64,000 bases of DNA, from NCBI GenBank assembly GCA_026545225.1, contig CM048853.1:47851755-47915754 (forward strand), in the 5' to 3' direction. The notes beneath the pieces are model-generated. The model was not told where the DNA came from and did no database searches. It saw only the letters and a program-made list of their open reading frames with translations. Source of the stretch: Cornus controversa. Taxonomy: Eukaryota > Streptophyta > Magnoliopsida > Cornales > Cornaceae. The position numbers and the translations under genes were made by a program. Of the stretch, positions 25,517-35,871 are shown piece after piece. Position 1 is the first letter of the stretch. The number at the start of each line of letters is the position of its first letter.

Positions 25517-25795
25517 TTAGTGAGGAAAGTTGATAGGTGTTTTAATATGAGATTTTGATTTTGGTACCCTCTCTTTTCCTAAAGTAGCAGCAAAATGAGA
25601 TGCATAAGAAGGCAAAGGATATGTTTTACCAGGTTGGTCATTTATGCTTTCCAAAGCCATACAGAGGTGAGCAAAGTCTTCACTCTTCAGTTGTTGAGGC
25701 TTCTCACTGTAAGGATATATCCTGTGGATTTTAATGTTGTTGGGATTAGGTGAGCAGCCAATGGGATTGGTGCCAACGTGGACATAATTTCTCAA
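25517..25795 (-). pseudogene. Unidentified coding-like open frame
   Basis: A 92-residue open frame whose composition looks protein-like rather than random, in unusually AT-rich surroundings: HVGTNPIGCSPNPNNIKIHR, then a segment with EDFAHLCMALESIND, then LPSYASHFAATLGKERV. The codon after NDQPG coincides with GGTAAAAC, a possible splice donor, so this may be one exon or a captured fragment. I do not recognise the family. No partner exons could be found nearby. Confidence 0.3.
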
Positions 25796-26344
25796 CTCTT
25801 TCCAAAGAGTTTACCTATGAATTCCTTTTCCTGCAGTTTTAACAATTCTCTGAAAGAATTTGCACTTCATTGTCACTACTTAAAAATGGAAGACAAAAAT
25901 TAGGAAAGTTACAAGAATGTAATATAATGTCTCTCTCAATGATTTATCTGTCAACCGCTTAATCTATTATTTATTCGGAATGCTAAAAAAAGATAGTTTA
26001 TTATTTTTTTAATATATGTTTGATGGATGCTGGGATTCATATTTGAAATTCTCATAAGAGTTGCCTTTCCATTATTTCAAATTGATTATGTAGCAAAGAA
26101 ACTAAATTATTTCATATTTGGATATAGCCAGTATCTCTCTCTTTATTCTTCGTCATATTGATCACATTTCTGATCTCTATTTCTATTTCAATGGATTGAT
26201 CACATTTCTGATCTAGGAATATGTTGTGACTTGTGACCATTGAGGAGGACTCTCCATGACCTCTACCTGACAAGAGTATGGTTGACTATTGTAGAGGGAA
26301 TGGAAGATTAATGTTATTTAGTCTGGATGTACAGATAATAGGTG

Positions 26345-26609
26345 ATATTGAAATCGAAAATGTAAGGATTCGTAGATGAATCGAATCGAACCGAATCGTT
26401 TATTACGATTTCAATTCTAAATTTTAAAAATCAGAGAAACCGAAACCGAAACCGTTAAAATATATATATATATATATATATAATATATATAAATGAATAT
26501 AATAACTTTTAAGTTCTAGTGTTCTATATAAATATATAATATATAAAGTATAAAATATATAATATATAGATAAATATATTTAACTTTTAAATTCTAATGT
26601 ATAACGTAT
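26345..26609 (-). repeat. GAACCGAAACCG-type dispersed repeat, inverted relative to the 34.3-35.1 kb copy
   Basis: Starts with GAATCGAATCGAACCGAATC, then GAAACCGAAACCGAAACCGTT, a (TA)n run, and AAGTTCTAGTGTTCTATATA. The complements of these blocks occur in the same relative order at about 34,900-35,050, so both belong to one family in opposite orientation. Confidence 0.55.
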
Positions 26610-26870
26610 GAAATGTTGCAAAGTGGGCGCTCTCCGGAAATTCTCACTGAATGGCTTTCTGCAGTTTGCAACTTTGCATTTACTTCTCTCTCACATGCTT
26701 AAGTTGACTGGATTTGCATGCAATTATATAAAACTCAACAAAGTCTAAATAATAAAAACTACATGAATACTTTTTCTCATTAACACTCTTACATTTGTAA
26801 AAATGCGCAAAGTATTTTCTTTTACACCTATTCTCTTTTTCTAAGATTAATTTACCTTTTCTATTATTAT
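26610..26870 (+). pseudogene. Patchwork remnant of a PPR gene 3' end
   Basis: Five short blocks match the PPR locus in the same order and strand: 26,610-26,638 with 37,420-37,448 (coding), about 26,637-26,668 with 38,093-38,125 (end of coding), 26,663-26,677 with 38,679-38,694, 26,681-26,780 with 38,741-38,840, and 26,783-26,870 with 38,936-39,016. The pieces between are missing. No reading frame survives. It is a deletion-riddled duplicate of the gene's 3' end and downstream flank. Confidence 0.8.
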
Positions 26871-27420
26871 TTAAAAAAAAAAGAGAGAGAATGGAGAGAT
26901 TTTTTATATTAATATTTTTTTTACCTTAATAAAAAAAAAGAGGAAGAAGAGTTTTTTTTGGGGAAAAAAATTAAATATGCACAATAATAATAATAATTTT
27001 CAATTTTTTTTTCTTTTTCGAAAATATTTTTATTTTCATAAATTCTCTCTCTTTCTAATGGAAAAGTTCCAGAAAACAAAAAAAAAATTTATCAAGTAAT
27101 TGTGCATATTTAGTTTTTTTCTCCTGAAATTATTTCTGAAATTTTTTTCCAGAAAAAAAACTCCTTTTTTTATCTTTTATTTTTTATTAAGGTAAAAAAA
27201 ATTGATATAAAAACACCCCTCTTTCTAATGGAAATTTTTCGAAAAAAAAAAAATCTAAATTTTTTTACTATGTAATTGTGCATTTTTAGTTTTTTTTTTT
27301 CAGAAATATGAAAATGAGGTGAATGTGTGATATGGTTCAAAATATAGCGTATGAGAATTTCTTGCAATTTTTTCTTAAACCACAAGAGGGGTTTTGAGGT
27401 CACTTTATTTTCGTGAATAG
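26871..27420. repeat. Foldback (hairpin) AT-rich element
   Basis: TTTTTTACCTTAATAAAAAA near 26,926 is answered by the complementary TTTTTTATTAAGGTAAAAAA near 27,180, with further complementary purine/pyrimidine tracts inside. The right end (27,310-27,400) is an inverted match to 38,880-38,950 downstream of the PPR gene (TGTGGTTTAA, GCTATATTTTG, ATATCA), indicating a short repeat family present at both places. Confidence 0.5.
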
Positions 27421-28129
27421 AACTGCTTAAAATCGAAATAGTGATACTGTATTGAATTCTTATTTGCCCATGGAACCTCTACTTTCTTTTCTCTTTCTAT
27501 TTTTATAGACCACCACTGTTAAAAATATAAATGATACGAAAAGTAAAAATTATCACCAAATACAAAACTAAACCATTCATTTGATAGTGTATGTAACTAA
27601 ATCATTCATTTGATAGTATATGTGAGACTCAAATATTTATCACACTTTCTGCATCCAATGAATAAAGTATTCAATCGGTTTTTGCCCAAGTGGAGCAGGT
27701 ACGATGGTACGTTGCTTGGTGATTTAGACAAGAGATTAATACATCTGTTTGGGCCTTTTGGTTGGCTTGGGCCTGATGTCAATTTATTTCTTTTGGGCCT
27801 GTTGGTCTTTTGATCCAATAGGACTTTCTGTTTCTTTTGTAATCATGGGACATGGGGTATGCTCCCTTTTTCTTTTTTCTTGTATATCTCCTTTTATATA
27901 TTTTATATGTACACACTTATTTACCGAAAAAAGAAAAGAAAAAAAAATAGTTTTCAATCTACCCATGAACTCATGAATCTCTTATAGAATAAAATTGTCA
28001 TTTGAAGCATGCATCACCATGATCTGTTGATGAAACAACTTTAAATATCTGTTTAGATTATAACAAAAAAATATCCACAGATGTTGCACTGTAAATTCAC
28101 TCTATCTATCTATATATCATCTATATGTG

Positions 28130-28162
<33 letters not shown>

Positions 28163-28198
28163 TCTAATATATTGTTGGAGAAATTAATGAATATAGGT
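27421..28198. other. 3' flank of the polygalacturonase gene
   Basis: No gene supported. Contains a tract near 27,745-27,810 with repeated TTGGGCC words of the type seen in retroelement UTRs, and microsatellites (TG)n and (TA)n at 28,118-28,162. Confidence 0.35.
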
Positions 28199-29403
28199 TT
28201 AGGTCAAGCAAGGGACACGAGGATAGACTTCACCATTTTGTGTTCCTTTAACGTTCAAACAGATGGACTGTGTAGTCTGTGTGTCTTCTGTGTCTTTGGT
28301 TGCGCTAAGATGGACATCATTCATAGAGATATGTGTGCAGGGAACTGACTCACTGCATGCAAATTCCACCGCAGTCTCTTCATACGTCCCATGTATCTCA
28401 CTGTATCTAACGTTGCTCACTTGCACTGCTGATGTCTGTACAAATTTAACCCCAAATCAATATATGTATGTATGTATGTATGTATGCATGCGTTAGTTAT
28501 GAAATACTTTTTTTGTTTATAAATAATGTCACTTTTAAGTTCTTTTAATATTAAAAATATATACTAAGATAATGATCGAAAATGTTATTATAGTTTGTAT
28601 ATATTTTCTAAAATTTTATTTGCATACTACCAATTTTGGTTAGATATTCAATTCACTTTTTCAATGATATATTCATTTTCATACACATCTAGCTATGTCT
28701 ATATCTATACTACTATTAAAAGTATAAGAAGTTTCAAATCAATTTAAAGTCTTTATAATATTATTTATTGCAATAAATATATAAAAACATAACTTAACAA
28801 GTATTTTTTTTCTAATTCTATTTCTTTTCTCAAACTTCATACCTAACACACACTCTTTTTATTCCTAAAATTTAAAGAAAAAAATTAATAATAATTTATT
28901 TCTCCTCCAAATATATATGTATATATAATACCAATTCATGAAATGAATATCAAATTCACTCTAGTTGGAAACCAATTCTTATAAAACACAAGATTATAGA
29001 AGTCTTACTTGATTATGGCACTCTTCATGGTCACAGTAGTACTGATCAATAATGATGGGTCGTTTTGCACCATCGGATGTTATCCTCTCAAAAACTATGT
29101 TTCTAGCATATCCTCTCCCTCCCTGCGTACAGGTAAAAACACAACAAAATACAGATAATCAAATAAAAAAACAATAACAACATTAATATATATATATATA
29201 AAGGTGAATGTTAAATTAATACTCAATATCATCATAGTCTAGTTTATAAAATTCATTACCTGCCATGTTTTAATTCTAGCTCCATTTAAAGTTTCCCGAA
29301 ATACAACATCACTAACATGGACATTCTCCACAGTCTCTTTCCTCCCTTTTTCACCTAGACTTCCAATACTTTAATTCAAAGGGAAAATAATAATATAAAA
29401 GTC

Positions 29404-29434
<31 letters not shown>

Positions 29435-29592
29435 CATATATATAAGAAAAAATTCAATTTTTTTCTTTTCTTTTACCTTATACCGTGACCTGGTCCACAT
29501 GTGATTTTCTTAATTTCGATGTCTGAAGAACCATCTCCAATTGAAATACAGTCATCGCCTGCATTTCAATTGAATTAATAACAGCAAAAAAA

Positions 29593-29638
<46 letters not shown>

Positions 29639-30419
29639 GGGTAAATATAGTAAAAGTACATTCTAGATTATATATATATAGCATACCAGTTCCAATTTGA
29701 GATTGTTGTATCAAGACGTTTTGGGAGTGCTGGATGTGAATACCATCAGTGTTGGGACTGTGTGAAGGGGCCATGATGGTGAGATTAGTGACATGTACCC
29801 ATCTCGACCTTTGAAAGGCAATGTGCATTTTTGGGCTGTCCTTGAATGTTAGGCCACTTATGTTCACATTGTTGCCATGTTCTATTACAAACCCCTGCAA
29901 ATCAATATATATATATATATATATATAAATACATAGCAACATTAATATATTAATTATTAATACATGCATGTTTATGATCATGTATAAAAGGGTTAGTCCG
30001 GTGCGGTGCAACAACTCCTACTATTGCATGATTCAGATAGTAGGGTTAAGCGTACGTAACCTTATAATTGATATGACTGTAATCGTTTTAACCCACTCAA
30101 GTCACAAGGAAACAAATTTATCGATCACATATTTAATATATAAATAAACAAACACACGCACATATATATATACATGCATGTGTGAGTTTAGGTCATTATA
30201 TTCTAACCGTTGGTTTCTTGTGACAATGCTTATGGTTCTGCTTGAAGTAGGAGCCCCACCATTGTGCTCCATTGCCATTGATGGTACCAGAGCCTGAAAT
30301 ATAGAGGCCATTGAGGTCATGAAATAAGATCCATTGACCACACTTCTTGTCGCTGCATTTCCATTTTGAAGGATTGCTTGGTGCAATTATGTTCCCATCT
30401 ATCTGTAAATTAAGGAAAT

Positions 30420-30470
<51 letters not shown>

Positions 30471-31908
30471 TTCAAATAAGAAATATGCTCATTTTACCAT
30501 GAAAATTAACAAATCAAAGGGTACTCATTGATATATTGAGCTTATGCTTATTACCATTTTTTTGAAAGGTAAATGAAATGATTTGTATATATGTAAAAGT
30601 ATGAACATGTATAGGCCCATAAATGGGGCTTTTGCCCTAGGCAAGAAGTTACAAAGCATTAGGCTAAGAGGCCCAAGCCCAAACTAGATGATATGAGACC
30701 CAACTAGCAACCAAGCTTATGTTTGTTACACTACGAGAAACAATTAAGGTTTTCCATGGGTTAAAAAAATAGAATAAATAGAGTCTACAAAAATAAATAT
30801 TAATTGTTACCGAAATTAATAATCCTAAAACACTTGACAAATTATTTCTAATTCACTTTCCGTAAATACTCGAAACATATTAAAATACAGTGTAATACTT
30901 TTCTTGTATTACATTTATGAATAATAAATGAATTATTTTCATTAATTTTGAATTTTCTACTTCGTATTTCTTTTTTTAAAAACTCAAGATTGAAGAATAA
31001 ATATCTATAAATTTGAGATAATGTTATCTAAAAAATATATCAGATTATTTTAATATATCAAATATAATGTAAATTTGAAATAAAGTTTTTTCTTAAATTA
31101 TGTATTTTCAATCAAATATTTAACAAAATTGTTTGGAGAAAATTAGTTAAGCAACATACATAACATATGAAAAGGGTAAAAAGAGGAATTATATTAGTTA
31201 TAGAACTTCACTAAAAAAACTTAAAACACAAATTTGTTACTGAATGTATTTTAACACCATTTTGGTGTTTTTATTGTGTTTTCGATTACTATTTAAAACA
31301 TTCGTAACACAAAAAAAAAAAAAAAAAACTTAAAACACAATTTTGTTACTAAACTGTGTTTTAACACCATTTTGGTATTTTTATTGTGTTTAGGATACGG
31401 AAAAAATAAAATAAAACTAAAAAAATCTTAAAATACAATTTTGTTACTAAACTAGTTTGATTACTATTTAAAACACTTGTAGCAAAAAAAAACTTAAAAC
31501 ACAGTTTCGTTACTAAACGCGTTTTTAATTCTATTTAGAACACCTGTAACATAAACAATTATTCTTTAGACAAAAACAAAAACAAAAACGTAAAATGCAT
31601 GTTATAAACAATTATTTTATATTAGACAAAAACAAAAACGTAAAAGGCAAACCCAGACCCTAAGAGTTTATCGATTGCACAAAATACAACAATTTGAGTT
31701 AATAGAAAACTCTACTCCAACGTTAAGATTGTTAATGATAGAATTACCACAACGTTAAGATTGTTGGAATTGCAAGGGCCAGCGAAGACCAATGGTTGTA
31801 GTAGAAACGTTTTCTCGGAGGGAACGTGCATGGTTGGTGAAGAAGCCTTAGACTTGCACGCAGCCTTCCATGCATCCTCAAAAGCCTGCAATTATATATG
31901 TGTAAATA

Positions 31909-31959
<51 letters not shown>

Positions 31960-32172
31960 TCTCATGAACCATAGATATATAAACAAGCCAATTTTCTCAG
32001 GAATACATATATATATATATATAACCTGGGTATCATCAGTGTTTCCATCTCCAGTAGCTCCAAAATCAACTACATGAAATATATCTTTGTTATCATCATT
32101 GGTACCACCATCCCCTTGAACTGATACAGCAAAAAGTGTGAATAAAGAAAAGAGAAGGAGAAAGTAGGTCAT
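28199..32172 (-). CDS. Polygalacturonase (GH28), secreted
   Basis: Eight minus-strand exons, 32172-32026, 31885-31748, 30402-30208, 29894-29687, 29558-29477, 29368-29260, 29122-29009 and 28435-28199, join in frame to 409 residues. The N-terminal [19 protein letters not shown] is a signal peptide. All four GH28 motifs are intact: SPNTDG, GDDC (codon for G split by intron 4), GHGISIG (split by intron 5) and RIKTWQ. The enzyme hydrolyses alpha-1,4-galacturonan in pectin in the cell wall. Start choice: the frame is open upstream for four codons but these begin with TTG; the first ATG is at 32172. Whether it is endo- or exo-acting cannot be told from motifs alone. Introns carry long (TA)n runs (29,597-29,634; 30,423-30,467; 31,908-31,933). 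A truncated copy of exon 1 plus upstream DNA lies at 61.0 kb. Confidence 0.95.
31195..31640. repeat. Degenerate tandem repeats in polygalacturonase intron 2
   Basis: Four related units begin ACTTAAAACACAAWTTTGTT or close variants near 31,218, 31,328, 31,427 and 31,493, with TTTTAACACCATTTTGGT inside the first two. A shorter GACAAAAACAAAAACGTAAAA pair follows at about 31,568 and 31,623. Non-coding. Confidence 0.7.
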
Positions 32173-32300
32173 TCTTAAAACCAAAATTGAGAAGGAAAAA
32201 ACAAATGTTTCGGAAGCTCTGATGACAAAATCACAATTTTTTTTCTCTCTCTCTCTCGCTATATATATATAATTATATATGAAAGAGAGTTTATTATGAA
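32173..32300 (-). promoter_or_regulatory. Polygalacturonase proximal promoter
   Basis: On the coding strand a TATATAATTATATATATATA stretch lies about 90 bp upstream of the ATG, followed by a GA-rich leader. It is the best TATA candidate, and it is retained in the duplicate at 61,280-61,300. Confidence 0.5.
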
Positions 32301-34324
32301 CACAAACTTAATTACTTGAGAAGAGTTTGCCTTTCACTTAATATTAACTATCTATTATTTTTAACTTATCTAGAAATTGGCTTTATACTTGTAGCCAATT
32401 TTATTTTTTATTTTATTTTTTTGATGAAAGATTAATTTATAGCCAAAATGTTGCTTATAGCCATTTTTCACCTCATAACTTCTCTTTTGTAATTTTTCTT
32501 CTGCATATGTGAATAATGACAATGAGAACATCACCATTCGAAGAAGGTTATGATAAGAAAATTCTCATATAAGCATAAGGGATTTTTATTTTTCAATTCC
32601 ATCTTACACAAATATTAAGGCATGTAATTCATTCATTTTTTATTTTATTTTATTTTATGATACTGCATGTAATTGATTGTTTGATTACATGATAATATAA
32701 GAATTGAACAGCTTAATCTTCTTTACTCTTTAATTAAATTTGATTAAGTTGACCTATTATTTTTATCAACTTTTGTGATTAAACTTTGAGGTATTTTTTT
32801 TAAATTTTTTTAGAATTAGACCTTTTCAATATAAGAAACACAATTATATAAAATGCACCATATTTTTGTGCTCAATTGCGATAAATGGAAATTTGTGAAA
32901 TAAAACCCATAATTCGTCAAATAAAACCCATTTGTCATTGACAAATTTATGTTACCTAGACTCGTTCAGCTCAAGTCGACCATTCACAAGAAGTCAAGAA
33001 CAATTAACTCATTATTATACTGTGAGTAGTTTAACATCGGCTTGGTTCACATCACGTAGATAGGCAGATAAATTTAACCAATAAAAAGAATGTTAAGTGC
33101 AATTATGATTGTACGACTGTAAACGAATTCGATTCAGACTAGATCAGACATGATTTGATCCGAATCTAATAAGAGTTACAGGTAATTCAATCCGATCTGA
33201 TAACTCGACGGATTATATATAATTAAATTTATATTCGATTTGTTTTTAATCAGATATTTGATCCGAAAATAATATAAAATTTTTAAAAATTTAATTTCAA
33301 AAGAGATCGGCAAATAATGATTCGAAAGAAAATAGAGAAGAAAAATAAAATATAAAGAAAAAATTATAAGAAAAGTAAGTATTTGACTTTTTATTAAAGA
33401 AAAAAAACTATAAAGAAAGATGAAATAGAGAAAGGGAAGAATAAGGAAGAAATACTGATAAAAATTATTTTAATAGTATGTAAATATTATATGTTATAAC
33501 ATTTATAATAAATTATATATTATATTATTTCGAATCAACCGTAATTTATATCCAATTTATTTAGTTAATGAATTATCGAATTTGAATCGCTAACAAATAA
33601 TATAATTGAATGTCTAATTCATATCTTAATTATTGATTTGAATTTAGATCAAAAGTGATGTGTATGTGACTGTGGCGATCACCCCTCTTAAATATGTGGG
33701 ACTCACATATCTAATAGCTGAATTAACTTCCACAGTTGCGATTGTTAGCACAACTCTCTGACCAATTAAGACAAACTGTCATGGCTCTCTTCACTTGTCA
33801 ATCCTACACCCTACGTCTAACTAAGTAGCCTGTATGGGTTTTCTACATAATTAAATATGTTTATCACACATTAAATCTAACTATTTCGGCTGTGAAGAAA
33901 TATATTTAATGTGTGAATAAATAGATTTAAATATTCATTTCATCAGTCAATACCATTCAATCCAATTTGTGAGGATCAAAATGAATTAGTGACAAATTCA
34001 TAAAATATGAATTCGTAAAAATCAAATTGGATTACGAATTAGGTATCAGAAATTCGATTTGATCTGTTAATATGATTTCTGTTAATATGATTTCATCCGT
34101 TTAGAATATATTGTATTTAAAATATTGTATACAAAATTTTCATTTTTCCATATTTTTTTGAAAATGACTTGTACCAATCTTTACAAAGAAAGCAACAAAT
34201 AGAAAGGTTCTATTATGATGATATAGATAGAGTATGCAAGTATTGTATGGCTTGAACAAGTAATGTTACTTTGAGAGAAGGGGTGCACACGTTATGTTTC
34301 CTTATTATTTTTGGTGAAATTAGA
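32301..34324. other. Intergenic DNA upstream of polygalacturonase
   Basis: No gene. 32,301-32,470 and part of 33,680-33,930 have near-duplicates at 61,305-61,600. A segment near 33,125-33,260 has repeat-like words (GATCAGACATGATTTGATCC). The remainder is AT-rich without visible structure. Confidence 0.4.
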
Positions 34325-34886
34325 ATTGGAACAGTTTTCGACGGTTCCTTAATTTTGGAATCATAACCGGAGTTGTTGAGTTCGGTTTCAGTTCTCCAAC
34401 AATTCTTTGTTATTTTTTTTTTTCAAACATTGGCAAGATGCACACATACTTGTGCACATGCACGGAGCTACCAAGGGACGAGTGGGGGCAGGCGCCCCCA
34501 TTGATTTTTATTTATTTTTTGCATTATATACCATAAATTTTGTAAAAATTCAAATGTCTTCACTAAAATTTTTAAAGTACCCTACTAAATATTTATATGC
34601 CCCACTAAAATTCTTAAAATGCCCCACTGAATTTTTTTATTTGTATTATATACCTTGAATCTTTAATTTTTTTGTTTAAAGCAGCCTCCTCTCACTTAGT
34701 TTTTTGGCTCTGTCCCTGCTTGTGCATCCCTAGTTATAACAATGGATCAGAAGCTTTTAGTATTTATTTATATATCTTATATTATATAAATGTATTGATC
34801 TATATATTATATATTTTATACTTTATATATAAATAGAAGACTAGAATTTAGAAGGTATTAGTATTTATTTATATATTTTATACTTC

Positions 34887-34917
<31 letters not shown>

Positions 34918-35090
34918 GAACACTAGAATTTAGAAATTATTATTATTCATTTATATATTATATATAAATATTTTTTTTAACGGTTCCGGTTCTTAAAATT
35001 TGGAACCGAAATCGAAACCGTAGTGAACGGTTCGGTTCGATTTAGCTACCCTTACGATTCTAGTTTCGGTTTTCACTGGTTCTTTGTACC
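34325..35090 (+). repeat. GGTTCGGTTCG-type repeat with a nested hAT-like short element
   Basis: Outer repeat: AACAGTTTTCGACGGTTCC near 34,330 and AACGGTTCCGGTTCTTAAAA to GGTTCGGTTCGATTTAGC at 34,979-35,046, the same family as 26,345-26,609. Inside, about 34,460-34,735 begins CACGGAGCTACCAAGGGACG and GTGGGGGCAGGCGCCCCC and ends with TTTTTTGGCTCTGTCCCTGC, a pattern common to non-autonomous hAT-like elements. No target duplication was assigned. Confidence 0.45.
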
Positions 35091-35871
35091 CCCTATTTGA
35101 GAGGATTCTTATTGCTCTTATAATGAGCTCTCATTCAAAATAAATATTTTTGAACATAAAAAAAACGCAAAAAAAAAAAAAGGACAAAGTTTTATATCAT
35201 ATCTCCTTTACATTTTTTTACATCAAACGTTAACCGTTTCCTATAAATTCAATTTATAATATTTTGAGCTAGAATTTTTTTTTTTTTTGTGTGATGATTT
35301 TATTATTAATTACGTGATGATATTTTTTTTGCATTTTTCTAGTATTAAAAAATATTTATTTTGAAGAAAAACTAGCATATGGCAAGAGTTATCTAAGATT
35401 AACATTACTCGTGACTTAAAAAAAGAAGAAGTTATATTTGTTAGAAATTTGAATCAGTATCCACTTAATGTTACATGACACTAATTAACCGAAGACGAGG
35501 CATTAATGTGAAACCAATGAAACTGAAGATGAAACATATGACCATCAGTATGATATCACTGTTTGCTATATAAAATAAGAAAATAAAGAGTTTAATAATT
35601 CATCAATTGAATCCGATTCAATCTACAGTCATCTCTAGAAAAAACAGATTTAATGTACAGCACAATCACTACAGGAGAAGATCGGAACCGCCGAATCCCA
35701 TATAAGGGCCAGTAATGGGTCCCACAATGATGCATCTAAGGGTCAGCAATATATATACACTTATAACTACTTCCCTCGCATCTGTTGGACGGGAGAGCAT
35801 TCCTCGGTAAACACTCACTTTTTCTCTCTACATACAAATCGGTCCCAAAAGAATTGTTCAACCTAAGAAAA
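35091..35871 (+). promoter_or_regulatory. 5' flank of the PPR gene
   Basis: From about 35,600 to 35,862 it is duplicated at 62,050-62,374, including GGGTCCCACAATGATGCATC and GTCAGCAATATATATA. The latter contains the nearest TATA-like box (35,744-35,757). The reading frame is open from 35,785 but only through a TTG codon, so this part is read as leader. Confidence 0.45.

Noticed and set aside
27606..27976. Overlapping frames of 60-75 codons around 27.7 kb
   Set aside because: No conserved motif; the sequence looks like an untranslated retroelement piece.
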